A stretch of DNA of 64,000 bases, from NCBI RefSeq assembly GCF_024586455.1, contig NC_065921.1, positions 45,840,574 through 45,904,573 on the forward strand, written 5' to 3'. Source of the stretch: Bactrocera neohumeralis. Lineage: Eukaryota > Arthropoda > Insecta > Diptera > Tephritidae. The first letter of the stretch is position 1. Every line of letters begins with the position of its first letter. The position numbers and the translations under genes were made by a program. The notes beneath the pieces were generated by a model. It did not search any database. It worked only from the letters and a program-made list of their open reading frames with translations, and was not told the origin of the DNA. Shown in pieces: positions 21,666 through 33,354 of the stretch.

Positions 21666-21974
21666 TGATATATATATGTATATACTTACATATGTATATA
21701 TATATATATCTATATATATAGATATATATATTGTATATAATATATATACATATATGTATACATATATATATATGTATGTATATAATAATATAATACTATT
21801 AATATGTACATGTATAACAATGTAACAGTTAACATTAAGGAAAGGATGAGAGAGAAATTTGTAGTAAGTTATATTTAAGAAAACCTAGATTAAGCTTGTA
21901 ATATTTGATGTGATAAAATATAGGTTTAGTTTTTTGAGTGAAACCGAAGAAGAGTGTTTCATTCAAGAATATCA
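21666..21974 (+). repeat. 3' LTR of the plus-strand gypsy element
   Basis: Begins TGATATATATATG, carries a long (TA)n tract, and ends CATTCAAGAATATCA. It matches the 9456-9769 LTR over the whole unique portion. Confidence 0.65.
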
Positions 21975-23641
21975 TTGCATACGACGACAAAAATGTGTTA
22001 TTTGCACAGCATAATTATCAGCGCATTACCACATATTGAAAATTACGTATGTATATGCATTCCAATGTGATTTTTACTTCCTACTCGTATACTTCATATT
22101 TGGCAGTCCATTCGGTGTAAAAAGAGTTAACGTGTTTTCTTGTTAACGGATACGTTAACATCTTAAAAGTATATTAAATATTAATTTTCCTCTATAATTA
22201 GTGAGAGATCTCCCTATGTAATTCTTTATTTAAAACAAAATACTGAAATGAAATGCCTTGCTGCCGAACATATGTATGTATACATATAAGTGAAATATTC
22301 GGTGAAAGTTGTATCCACTCTGTAAGCAAATATTAGAATTGACTTCATAAGTTTCAAAGTTTGTTCATAACATTTAAGTGCAATTTGAAATTGAGTCGAC
22401 TGCTTTTTTGCGCCGAATTATTTAATTCTACACTTTATGTATATATGTATTTTACTTATTATTTCTTATTATAAAATTTTTGTAGAGAAACATATTTATA
22501 TTTTAGGTTCCATTTCTCATTGATTGCTGTGGAAGACTTCTATGAATAAATATTTCTTCTCTAGACAGAATTCCATTTAACCGAATGATATCTCATCGTC
22601 TACTCCAATCAGTATCTTATTTAACGTTGGAATGCTGTATCTTTTATTTAAAAGTGGTAAGAATCAATGGTGCTTTTGAAACATTAATGTGAGAAGACGG
22701 ACCTCTTGATGTACTCAATCCATGCAATATTACTCATTAATTTATTTTTTGCATATATTTACCTTGTACGAATATATACACTGCGTGATTTCGTAATCAA
22801 TTAACCAAAAACCTATTTTCATTTTGTTTTTTGTTTTTGCAAGTTAACAATTCGGTACAATTCGGTCAGTTTTTTTTTGATCTTTTTAGAGTGTAATTTT
22901 GTGCCGTATTAATAAATCATTACTAATAAGAAAAGTGAGTGCTCATTATACGAAACACTTTAAAGCAGCCTTTTTAAAGAAGCATCCTAAAGATTTCAAA
23001 TGGACTGCGAATTAGTTAAATACGACAGGTGCATTTCCGACAATTATGGAGAAACTGGAAACATACATAGAATACAATCCAGGAAGTTGGAGAAATCATG
23101 TGAGATCTAAAGATGATGACAAAACTATTGCTTTTTGCTTTTGAGAAGAAACCACCACTCAGTCTAAGAGAAGCTAAAGAAAAGCTTTATTTTAACAATT
23201 AGGAAAACAAAACTATGATTTGAGCAATGTAATATCTACAGATGAGTTATTTTTTTTACGCCTCAAGACATGTTTGGCTAGGAAAAGGAGAACAAAGTAT
23301 GAATATTTGTATATATATTTATTAAGGTATCGAATTTTTTTACACAAAAATTCTGGAATGCTCTTGACTGACTGAGTAAGCTGATGTCAATATTTTAAAA
23401 ACGGTTGATTCTCAAATTGCTTGGTTATAATATAAATGGGACCACCATGGCACTAATTCAAATATTACAGTAGACATACATATATTATATGGGCTATTGC
23501 ACGTAGCCAATATTTATGTACATACTCAGAAACATACACATGAATAAATATGTATTTGCGCGCACTTAACATACACATATTTAAATGTCATCACAACAAA
23601 TGCCAAACAAACACTAATAATCAAACAACTTTAAAAAGCAA
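21975..23641. other. No gene recognised
   Basis: AT-rich. Around 23,050-23,300 short coding-like pieces occur (for example EYNPGSWRNHVRSKDDDKT and YDLSNVISTDELF) that might be the decayed remains of a transposase, but no catalytic motif can be confirmed. Confidence 0.4.
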
Positions 23642-24297
23642 ATATCGAGCCATAACCGCCAAAAAAATGTATCCCAATGTTGTAATGAAATTTACACTCT
23701 CGTTTACCATCCTTTTCTCCCCATAAAAAACAAAACCCATCTCTTGTACCACTCTCATAAAAACTTTTATTGTAGAATGAATATTTTCTAGAATAGAACA
23801 AAGTAACACTTTTTCCATAGGGAGTATTTAAGACCTTTTGCAAGTCGAAACTTGTACATAAATAAGCCGGATTCTCTTTGCATAGCTTTTGGTACTCCAA
23901 AAATATTTGCTTACATTTCTCTTTGTCCTTTAGATGAATTTGATACTCTTCTGATGAATGCAATTGCTTTTTGGATTCTGTGTCTAAATTATTGTAATTC
24001 TCTCATAAGATACATTTATCATTTTTAGGTAAATGAAAGCCTAAATTGAAACTGTTTTTACTTTATTAATAGTTTTCAAATATTCTACATACTTTTATTC
24101 CTGCAATAATGTGAAGGAACCGCTGGTAATTCTTCTATAAAGGATTTTACTAGCGATATGCTTGCTTCCTCAGATTTGTTGTGTGCAGTTGGCTTTTTCA
24201 TATTTTCAAGGCAAGTTTTATAAGAACTTCTATTTTTATTACGGATATTAAAATCGTTTGTGAAATGTTCAACGTTTTCAATAAAAATTTTTGACAA
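23620..24297 (-). pseudogene. Transposase-like ORF remnant
   Basis: The right-hand piece (24297-24085) contains SFIEELPAVPSHYCR. The left-hand piece (about 23963-23631) contains EEYQIHLKDKEKCKQIFLEY, SFDLQKVLNTPYGKSVTLFY and SFYESGTRDGFCFLWGEKDG. Together these resemble large transposase-like ORFs scattered in insect, cnidarian and other genomes (possibly Sola-type; my recall is uncertain). The stretch between the pieces is mostly lost, and the last codons run through the left terminal inverted repeat, so the C-terminal catalytic part is missing. No ATG start is assured. Confidence 0.5.
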
Positions 24298-25373
24298 ACT
24301 TTAAAACTGCTATTATTGATATTGATAAAATAATTAAAGCTGCACTTTTTTCTGTCACTTTCTCCATATCGCCTTTTAATATCGACTTGTTTAACACATA
24401 CGCCATAAATAAAGATATTAAAGTGAAATTTGGCACAAAGGATCGCATTAGGGAGGCGCATATTTGGACGCAATTTTTTTGGAAAAGTGGGCGTGGCCCC
24501 GCCTCCTACTAAGTTTTTTGTACATATCTCGGAAACTACTATAGCTATGTCAACCAAACTCTACAGAGTCGTTTTCCTCAGGCATTTCCATATACAGTTC
24601 AAAAATGGAAGAAATCGGATAATAACCACGCCCACCTCCCATACAAAGGTTATGTTGAAAATCACTAAAAGTGCGTTAACCGACTAACAAAAAACGTCAG
24701 AAACACTAAGTTTTACGAAAGAAGTGGCAGAAAGAAGCTACACCCAGGCTTTTTTTTAAATTGAAAATGGGCGTGACGCCGCCCACTTATGAACCAAAAA
24801 TCATACCTCAGGAACTACTAGACCGATTTCAATGAAATTCGGTATATAATATTTTCTGAACACCCTGATGACATGTACGAAATATGGGTGAAATCGGTTC
24901 ACAACCACGCCTTCTTCCAATATAACGCTATTTTGAATTCCATCTGATGCCTTTTCTGTATAATACGAGTATATACATTAGGAACCAATGATGATAGCGG
25001 AATAAAACTTTACAAAAATACGGTATTTGTAAAATATGTAAATGACGTATAATGAAATCTCGATTATCACTTTATCATGCGAGAGTATAAAATGTTCGGT
25101 GACACCCGAACTTAGCCCTTTCTTACTTGTTTCCCCTTGTGTTTCATTTATTTTAAAAGAGAATTTAATTGTATCCCACACAAGCGTTCAAAGAAAATGT
25201 AAACAAGTCACCATATGCATTTACATTAAAATTGTTTTTGTTATAAAATCATAACGGTTTAATCTACAGCCATGAAATTTTGATGCAAATGATGTTGAAC
25301 TATCGATTTCGATAACAAACCAAAAATCGATTATGGTGTGGGATACATTATTTTGGCGGTAATGGCTCGATAT
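23642..25373 (-). mobile_element. TIR-bounded DNA transposon remnant with nested repeat
   Basis: 23642-23676 and 25339-25373 are 35-bp inverted repeats with 33 matches (ATATCGAGCCATAACCGCC at the left; GGCGGTAATGGCTCGATAT at the right). Between them lie a minus-strand transposase-like remnant (23620-24297) and a family A repeat (24398-25132) that is a later insertion. Removing the insertion leaves an element of about 1 kb, so a large internal deletion is likely. Superfamily not established. Confidence 0.6.
24398..25132 (-). repeat. DINE-like repeat family A, truncated copy
   Basis: Minus-strand copy starting AACAAGTAAGAAAGGGCTAA at about 25132 and ending inside the family near 24398, before the (GTCY)n tract. 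It is inserted in the TIR element above. Confidence 0.8.
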
Positions 25374-25758
25374 GTACTAACACATCTTGCATACACATAC
25401 ATATTTATTCCCTGTACAAATCCATATGAAATGCATTACGTTGTCAATATTCAGATGCCACGGCACGGCGATAAAGGTCGCCCAAACACATCGCTTATTA
25501 GTTACCATACTGTTAGGCATCGAAGAACTTGAACCAGAAAATCAACTACCTACGTCGCCAATGCTGATTTAAGTGTCCACAGAGCATTGAAAAGGTGTTC
25601 TATGCAATATATATAAAATATTCGAACCCACAAGTCAAAGAATTGTGGTTGTATACATTTTATCATGTTGTGTTGCACGCCACAACTTAACTATTTAAAT
25701 ATAAACAGAAGTTTACCTGTACATTCACATCCACCGTGTAGGAGATCTATTCTGTCGC
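25374..25758. other. No gene recognised
   Basis: Short AT-rich spacer between the TIR element and RTE copy 2. Its small open frames (for example 25387-25572) have no recognisable similarity. Confidence 0.45.
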
Positions 25759-25771
25759 TAAAGTATTAATA
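25759..25771 (+). repeat. Target-site duplication of RTE copy 2 (left)
   Basis: TAAAGTATTAATA here is repeated at 27382-27394 immediately after the AAG-repeat tail of the element. Confidence 0.65.
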
Positions 25772-27381
25772 GCATACTTAAATTATGGAGGGAACACTTC
25801 TCCAGCCTACTGAATGGCAGTGAACGCACAACGCCAGGAGAAGGCGAACCCGATTCCCCAATCGATGACGATGGAGCAGACGTTCCATTGCCCGACTATG
25901 AAGAAGTTCGAATAGCAATTGCCCGTCTGAAGAACAGCAAAGCGGCGGGGGCAGATGGATTGCCGGCCGAGCTATTCAAACACAGCGGCGAAGAACTGAT
26001 AAGGAGCATACATCAGCTTCTTTGTAAAATATTGTCGGACGAAAGCATGTCCAACGATTGGAATTTAAGTGTGCTATGCCCAATCCATAAAAAAGGAGAC
26101 CCCACAATCTGCTCCAACTACCGTGGGATTAGCCTCCTCAACATCGCATATAAGGTTCTATCGAGCGTATTGTGTGAGAGATTAAAGCCCACCGTCAACA
26201 AACTGATTGGACCTTATCAGTGTGGCTTCAGACCTGGAAAATCAACAACTGACCAGATATTCACCATACGCCAAATCTTGGAAAAGACCCGTGAAAGAAG
26301 AATCGACACACACCACCTCTTCGTCGATTTCAAAGCTGCTTTCGACAGCACGAAAAGGAGCTGCCTTTATGCCGCGATATCTGAATTTGGTATCCCCGCA
26401 AAACTAATACGGCTGTGTAAACTGACGTTGAGCAACACGAAAAGCTCCGTCAGGATCGGGAAGGACCTCTCCGAGCCGTTCGATACCAAACGAGGTTTCA
26501 GACAAGGCGACTCCCTATCGTGCGACTTCTTCAACCTGCTTCTGGAGAAAATAGTTCGAGCCGCAGAACTAAATAGAGAAGGTACCATCTTCTATAAGAG
26601 TGTACAACTGCTGGCGTATGCCGATGATATTGATATCATCGGCCTCAACACCCTCGCCGTTAGTTCTGGTTTCTCCAGACTGGACAAGGAAGCAAAAAAA
26701 AATGGGTCTGGTAGTGAACGAGGGCAAAACGAAATATCTCCTGTCATCAAACAAACGGTTGTCGCACTCGCGACTTGGCTCTCACGTTACTGTTGACAGT
26801 CAAAAATTTGAAGTTGTAGATAATTTCGTCTATTCAGGAACCAGCATTAACACCACTAACAATGTCAGCCTGGAAATCCAACGCAGGATTGCTCTTGCCA
26901 ACATGTGCTACTTCGGACTGAGTAGGCAATTGAAAAGTAAAGTCCTCTCTCGACGAACAAAAGCTAAACTCTATAAGTCGCTCATAATTCCCGTCCTGCT
27001 ATACGGTGCAGAGGCTTGGGCGATGACAACAACCGATGAGTCGACGTTACGAGTTTTCGAGAGAAAAATTCTGCGAAAGATTTATGGTCCTTTGCGAACG
27101 ATGAGCTGTACGAGATATGCGACGACATTGACATAGTTCACCGAATTAAAAGACAGCGGCTACGCTGGCTAGGTCTGTTGTCCGGATGGATGAAAACACT
27201 CCGCTCTGAAGGATTCGACGCAGTACCCGGGGGGAAGCAGAGAAGGACCTGGCTACCAGGGGAGAAGGACCTGGCTTGGAATATCTAATTGGCGCCACGT
27301 AGCGAAAAGAAGAAACGACTGGCGCGCTGTTAACTCGGCTATAATCGCGTAAGCGGTGTCTACGCCAATTAAGAAGAAGAA
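25772..27381 (+). mobile_element. RTE-type non-LTR retrotransposon, copy 2 (5'-truncated)
   Basis: Begins within the endonuclease-RT linker (LKLWREHFSSLLNG) and ends with CCAATTAAGAAGAAG, the same 3' end as copy 1. It is flanked by the 13-bp duplication TAAAGTATTAATA. The 5' truncation and duplication are what target-primed reverse transcription produces. It retains the segment that copy 1 has lost. Confidence 0.8.
25773..27290 (+). pseudogene. RTE reverse transcriptase (copy 2)
   Basis: A 5'-truncated frame runs through LPDYEEVRIAIARLKNSKAA, LCPIHKKGDPTICSNYRGI, GPYQCGFRPGKSTTDQI, DFKAAFDSTKRS and the catalytic LLAYADDIDIIGL to about 26,694. An extra A in an A-run there shifts the frame; the continuation (LVVNEGKTKYLLSSN to RVFERKILRKIYGPL) is open to about 27,100, after which a deletion removes part of the conserved C-terminus (RQRLRWLG is still readable at about 27155-27170). 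About 98% of the RT is present. No endonuclease. Confidence 0.8.
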
Positions 27382-27394
27382 TAAAGTATTAATA

Positions 27395-27730
27395 TGCTTT
27401 AATTTTGTCCAGCTTCATTCTAATAGTCTACAACCGCACGTTATACACTCACGTACTTTTCACATAAATGCAATATGACATTACTATATAAGGATCCAGA
27501 GTATGTACGTAGGTATTGTTCATAAAGAGCCCTCATATATTCTTAATTTATGCGCAAATTAAAATTTCTATTGTACAGGTAATGCAATATTGCTAAACGG
27601 GAAATAATAATTTTTAATAACAATAATTTGCAAATGACACTATGAAATTCTTAAGTGCAAAGAAGGCAAACTCTATAATTAAAATACATTTTCATGTTCA
27701 TAGAAGCTACGTTAAACAAAAAAAAAACGT
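27395..27730. other. No gene recognised
   Basis: AT-rich spacer between RTE copy 2 and the next interspersed repeat. Confidence 0.45.
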
Positions 27731-28224
27731 TGACTTCGGCTGCACCGAAGCTAATATACCCTTCACAGATGCATTTCTTTTAGTAACTATGTGTTCAGTT
27801 TGTATGGAAGCTATAGGCTATAGTAATCCGATCTGAACAAATTTTTTGGAGATTATATTATTTCTATAAACAATAACTCACGTCGAATTTCGTGAAGATC
27901 CGTTGTCAAATGTGAAAGTTTTCTGTACAAGAACTTGATTCCGATTGTTCAGTTTGTATGGCAGCTATATGTTACAGTGGTCCGATATCGGCATTTCCGA
28001 CAAATGAGCAGCTTCTTGAAGAGAAAATGAAGTCTGCAAATTTTCAAAACGATATCTTAAAAACTGCGGGACTACTTCGTATATATACAGATGGACAGAC
28101 AGACGGACATGGCTAAATCGACTCAGCGCAACATACTGATCAATCATATATATACTTTATATCCGACGCTACCTTCTCGGTGTTACAAACTTCGTGACAA
28201 ACTTAATATGTTCAGGGTATAAAT
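27731..28224 (+). repeat. DINE-1/mini-me-like repeat, family B
   Basis: Starts with the short hairpin GACTTCGGCTGCACCGAAGC, includes a short GACAGACAGACGGACA tract at about 28093-28110, then the conserved core ATGGCTAAATCGACTCAGCG. It ends near GTTACAAACTTCGTGACAAA and TTCAGGGTAT. The (GTCY)n tract next to a conserved core is the signature described for mini-me/DINE-1 elements of Diptera, which are non-autonomous Helitron-like sequences. Confidence 0.7.
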
Positions 28225-29262
28225 ATTAAAGTTCTTAAAGGTTTTTTTTAGAAATGTTGTTGAAGAAACAAAACGTGTTTACAAAAGTAAGGTCCATATT
28301 CCCATTTATCAAGTAGAATATTCGTATCGTCCGTAGATCTAAATTCGATATCACTCGAGTTGAGCGAATTTCGATAAATATTTGGTATGAAAGTTGTTCT
28401 CATGGAAAAGCAGATTTATATATTTTGCATAGTCAGCATCTATAGACTGAATTTTAAAAATCTTTGATATAGTACGTTTTAGTATGGAATCTGTTGTTAG
28501 TAAGAAGATGGGAGTTTAGCAGTGAAAACAAGCATAGTATTTGAATACATACATTTTTTTTTATTTGCACAAAGACTTTCGCTCTAGGATTACGAAAAAT
28601 ACTTCGAACAAATTCATGTTCAAAATAATGTGGATTTTACAATAGTATATGTTTATTAAAGCGACGAATATAAGTTGTTGGAGAAAGTCTTCCGTTCAAT
28701 CACCTATAAAAATAATATAATTTTGGTAGCAAAATCAAATTAAAGACCATAAGCATATATTGTATGATACTTTCGGAGGAATTTTTCGAACGTATAAGAC
28801 ACCAGGTAACTCCTTAAAAGTTTCTGATATTTGGTTCACAAAATATTGTAAAATTTTTTATAACCCGAACCGTTTATATCCTTTGACTATGTAGTAACTG
28901 TGTGATTAATTAAGACACCTCACTTTAAGTTTAAAATTAACTTATTTCTCTTAAATGTCAAGTAAACTAAAAAATAAACTTCGATACTTTCTAACCATAG
29001 AGCTCTCAATACGTAATCCTGAACAGGGAGAATTAAGTTTCCCACCATATTTGTAACGCCCAAAAAGAGACGTCGGAATTTCTCTGGGCAAAAAAAGTAA
29101 GACTTTCTAATTTAAATTTCGCATGAAAACCCATTTGTTAAAATGTTTCTTTTCTTGGTTGGTATGACTATCATCTGTGCAAATGTCAAATCAAGAAAAC
29201 ATTAGTGTTAATATACGCTTGTCCTTTTAAAGTACATAAAGTCGATTCGGCGCTTTTTACGA
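28225..29262. other. No gene recognised
   Basis: AT-rich; no open frame of note and no recognised repeat. Confidence 0.45.
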
Positions 29263-29760
29263 TGAGTAAATTTATTCAATAAGCAAGTTCCATTAAATTA
29301 AATAAAAACCACATCCAGAACGGTCATAAATCAACTGATGACCAACACATCAATATAATTAAAGAATTGGTGCCTGAGAATCGATGATTAACACCGACAT
29401 CTTTCGAATATCAGAAGCATTTACGAAAACTATTTTGAAAGATCATTTGGCGATGAAACTTACGGCCCGGAAGCAGACGATCAAACGGTCGAATATCTTG
29501 GCAAAGGTGAGCGGAATTCGAAAAACCACGTCAAAGCAGGACAAACATTAAGGTTATGTTGACAGTTGTCCTCGATTATCGAGGTGTGGAGCACTCGGAA
29601 TTCCTTCCGACCAGCCAAACCGTCAACAAGGAGTACTATTTGAGTGTTATGTGTCGTTTGTGAGAAGCTACTGGAAAACTGTTGATTTTTGCTTCACGAT
29701 AATGCACCGTCGCATACTGCATTGATTCTTCGTTAATTTTTCGCTAAATTTTCAAATTTT
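29263..29760 (+). pseudogene. mariner-like transposase remnant
   Basis: In shifting frames: MSKFI at 29263, DDQHINIIKELVPENR, EAFTKTILKDHLAMKL (N-terminal helix-turn-helix region), then DETYGPEADDQTVEYLGKGE around the first catalytic Asp. Then NIKVMLTVVLDYRGVEHSEF with SQTVNKEYYLSVMCR, and a trace of the second Asp box near 29,698-29,730. Frames change at least four times, the interdomain part is deleted, and the third Asp region is absent. No terminal repeats recognised. Confidence 0.7.
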
Positions 29761-29784
29761 CAGCTTTTGTCAAACTCAAGCACA

Positions 29785-29924
29785 TGTATGGAAAACATGT
29801 TTATTTGACAGGGTATCTTCATTAAATTTGGTAAAGATTAATATCCAATGAATCTTTATGTTCCTTGTGTTGTAGTAAATACACCTGCGAACGGTATTAT
29901 GGCTTCGGTGCAGCCGAAGTTAAA
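29785..29924 (-). repeat. 5' fragment of family B repeat
   Basis: Read on the minus strand it starts AACTTCGGCTGCACCGAAGC and follows family B for about 130 bp, with many differences, to a GAAGATACCCTGTCAAAT segment corresponding to GAAGATCCGTTGTCAAAT of the 27.7-kb copy. Confidence 0.6.
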
Positions 29925-29939
29925 GTTTTTTTTTGTTCT

Positions 29940-30600
29940 GAACCATTATAGGGATATTGTATTCTATTATGTTATTATGTTTCAGCAATAAAATTTGTAA
30001 AACTTTTACCGAAACGTTTCAATTGAAGAAACAAGTTTACGGCGAAGATTGCCTATCCCGTAGCAGAGTGCACGAGTGGTTTTAACGTTTTCAAAGTGGT
30101 CGTGAGGACATAACTGACGATCGATATGTGGGTCAATCAAAATCCGTGATCACCGGGAATTCCATCGAAACTGTGCGTGAATTCATCAATATTCAGACGA
30201 AATCATCATTGAAATTCATGGAAATGGAATTGAACAACTCCAAATTATCGATTTATCGCATTTTGATCAAACATTTGGGCTTACGAAAGGTGTGTGCACG
30301 GTATATTCCACACAAATTGACTGACGACCAAAAAATTATTTGAGCAAAAATTACATTTTAACCATTAACCACTCCCATGAAAGGAAAGCGTTATGCAGAC
30401 GTAGAGGCCATTCAAAAGGATTGCACCGACATACTCGCGGCCATACCGGCCAATGAGCTAAAACACTCGTTCGACATGCTTTGGACCGTGCGCAAAAAGC
30501 TGTATTGAAGCAGAAAGAGACTACTTTGAATAAAATAAATTGATTTTGCCGAAAAAACCATTTGTTCTGTTCTTTTTTTAAGTCCTGTTTACTATGGAAA
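29940..30600 (+). pseudogene. mariner-type transposase with central deletion
   Basis: The N-terminal DNA-binding half is readable: FTETFQLKKQVYGEDCLSRS, a TAA at VHEWF, then RFQSGREDITDDR and IYRILIKHLGLRKVCARYIP with HKLTDDQK. Directly after, about 30,378-30,510 encodes the extreme C-terminus (MKGKRYADVEAIQKDCTDIL and PANELKHSFDML). The whole DD(34/37)D catalytic core between them is missing, leaving a non-autonomous derivative. A different sequence lineage from the fragment at 29.3 kb. Confidence 0.75.
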
Positions 30601-31740
30601 GCATCTTGTACATATTCGTTACAATCTGTTCGAGCTTCTAGCTAATCGGAATGCATTTATAATAAAACTGAGATATTATTGTGACCCTGTAGGAATTTTA
30701 TTGTTATTTTCGGTCGTTACTTTCTCAAACATATTTAATAAAATATTACTAAAAAGATTAAAAATAAAATTATAAAAATCCCGTATTAATATTTTCAATA
30801 GCAAGCGGTCTCGTTAGCTAAAAGAACTTTGCTCTCCAAAGCATAATATTTTTTCACCTAATTTTCTATGCGTTTAGAATTTTTATAAAAGTAGCAGCCA
30901 TCTTAATTGATTGCTTAAATGTTCAAAAATATAGCAATAACTAAAAAAAATGTGGAATCATCTGGCCTTAAATTAATGCTGTGTAGTTTAAATTCATAAT
31001 GGACTTTAATATCACGCAATTTCTCTGCAGTATATTCGATTATTCGATTCCTCACAATATTTTCCTACTTAGCTGCAGTCTTAAGTGCGAAACGAGACGT
31101 CACGCTCCAACAATTTAGATTAATACACAAATAAACCAGCAAATAACAGCACGTGATCAATCAAGCTAACACTCCCAATCTAAACGTTCACTTATTCACG
31201 GAGCTGAATGTACTGATATATAAGAGAATTTGCTTGAATTTGGGTATATACATATGTACATATACGGCTTTCGGACAGCTGGTGACCAACGAAAAATCTA
31301 TAACATCATTTGTTTAATATTTGTTGCTTGTCAACTAGCATGAGTTTTGGCATCGCTCACCTAACTTTTCTTATACATATATGTATATCTGTTGTGTTTA
31401 TATTTCACCGGAAACTAATGGCGACGGAAGTAATCGAAATACTATCTCACATAACTACCCCTTCTATATATTTTCATCTTCTATCTCTACAAGAAAAAGG
31501 AGACTAGTAACACAATTACCTTGGGAACATAATATTCGCTAGCTGATTGATTCGCATGGTCCGCAGATTATTAGTGCAAAATATTGCCTACTTAAAGTAG
31601 GCAGCCGGTACCTGCTCAGCTGTTTAGATCTGGATGCTAATCAAATTGTTTTTGGAAATATTTGTGCGTTTATCTGTCATTGTTACTGGAGATACTTAAC
31701 ACTCGCAGAAAAGAGTATCCCGTAATTTGTTTAATAATTT
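30601..31740. other. No gene recognised
   Basis: AT-rich with ordinary base composition and only short frames (for example 31310-31507) without recognisable similarity. This may be unique host sequence. Confidence 0.45.
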
Positions 31741-33183
31741 GGACACATAAATGGCACATTTTTTATATCATCTTATTTGTGTTACAGTATCATAAATGTT
31801 TTTAATAAATAACAAGTGTGTGGGTTTTTTTTTAAAGGTTCATTCTTTGTCTTCAATAACAGTACAAAATGAAGTTGCAATTCAAAAAAAAAATCATCAA
31901 AATGCGAAAACTTTGGTACTCGTATAATGAGCTGGACACATAAATGGCCCAACCTAAACAAAGGTGGGTAATTTAGTTCATATTGCATTTTTATAAATTT
32001 TGTTCCATACAAATACTTATACTTTCTACGAGATTCTGACATGTAGCTTTAGGTATAGCGTACCAAGTTTTTTTAACGGCTGACCAGAGGTCGTCCATAT
32101 TTTTATAATTAACGTTTGCAATTTCAGTCTTGATTTCATTCCATAGGTTTTCAACTGGATTTAAGTCAGGGCTTTGCGCTGGTCAATCCAAAATATCTGT
32201 CTTTCTACAGAAAACCAATTTTTAACTAGCTTAGAATCGTGGTTGGGATAGTTGTCTTGCATAAATTTCCATTTAATTGACTTAGACTCAAAAGCATATG
32301 GTTCCATATAGTTTTTTAAAATGTAAATGTACTGAAACTTGTCCATTTTCCCATTGATTCTTACGACCGGATCTACACCATGCCAAGAAAATGCTACTCA
32401 AACCATAATATTTCGGTCACCATGCTTTATCGTATTCTGAGTGTACCTAGCATTATATTTTGAAACATCTTTTTTTAAAGGAGTGGTTTCTTCCTCGATA
32501 TGCATCCGAACAAATTTAATTGATTCACACGTCTTCTGACAAGGCTAGAGGATATTTCTAAGCCCAATGATTGGTTGATATCAGCTGCTACCTGCCGTGA
32601 TGATTGAAATGGATCATAATTGGTGATTCTTACTGTAGCATCCTCTATGCGGGCATCCGTTTTACTTGCTCTTGGCTTCCGAATACTGCCTTTGACCAAT
32701 ACTTGGAAATTCTCCATACATGATTTCATTGCGTTGTATACCTTTTTACGAGAAATTTCCATTAGTTTAGTATATGCCACTTTTTGCACTTTTTTATACA
32801 TGTTCCAAATTATTCCCCTTTCTTCTATTGTAGTATGCTTTCGGGATCCCACTTCATATTATTTCTTTCACTGAAATACTTTTAATTATTTATTTATTTA
32901 TTTTTCAAAAACAGAAAAAATTATGTTCTTAAATTAAAATCTGCGCGAGTCCTACTTCTGCGAAGTAATCTGTGCCATTTATGTGTCCACTCAAAATCAG
33001 CATTGACTGCGCATAATTGATAACGGTAAACAAAAAGCAAAACATAACAGAATTTTGGGTAGTACAGTACAACTCTAGTACAGCAGCACCAAATTAAATG
33101 CAAAATTTATATATTTTAAACAACTTTAACTTAAATCATTTTAGCATTTATATGAAATGAAACTTTGTGCCATTTATGTGTAG
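31741..33183 (-). mobile_element. Tc1-type transposon with IR/DR termini (degenerate)
   Basis: Four copies of a motif ACACATAAATGGCACA: outer left 31741-31758, inner left 31934-31950, inner right 32971-32988 (inverted) and outer right 33166-33183 (inverted). The inner motif lies 193 bp from the outer on the left and 195 bp on the right. This is the inverted-repeat/direct-repeat arrangement of several Tc1-like elements. The interior encodes a minus-strand Tc1-like transposase remnant. TA target duplications cannot be fixed because the outermost bases are eroded. Confidence 0.75.
31782..32852 (-). pseudogene. Tc1-like transposase remnant
   Basis: The first frame, from 32852, has an N-terminal HTH region (GSRKHTTIEERGIIWNMYKK, SRKKVYNAMKS) and a second DNA-binding helix set (DARIEDATVRITNYDP, SSSLVRRRVNQLNL). 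Its start codon reads GTG, probably a mutated ATG. After a break the catalytic part resumes (SWHGVDPVVRINGKMDKFQY, then QDNYPNHDSKLVKNW, where DNDPKH-like residues carrying the second Asp are altered). The rest decays through stops to about 31,900. The first catalytic Asp region around 32,470-32,500 is lost by deletion. Confidence 0.75.
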
Positions 33184-33354
33184 CTGTACATATTTCTATC
33201 AGTTCCGGGCTTGTTTTCGCTTATTAAGAGATTAGTGATAGAAATAATTTTATTTTCTGTTTTCTTTTTTGAAAGTACAATATCTTAGAAATATTCTCCG
33301 CAGATTTGAAATAAATCCCACATGTGCTTTTTGATAATATCAGATGTAAATAGC
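33184..33354. other. Short spacer
   Basis: No recognised feature. Confidence 0.4.

Noticed and set aside
23050..23500. Possible Tc1-like transposase traces
   Set aside because: Fragments such as YDLSNVISTDELF are suggestive, but no catalytic triad, no consistent frame and no terminal repeats could be found.
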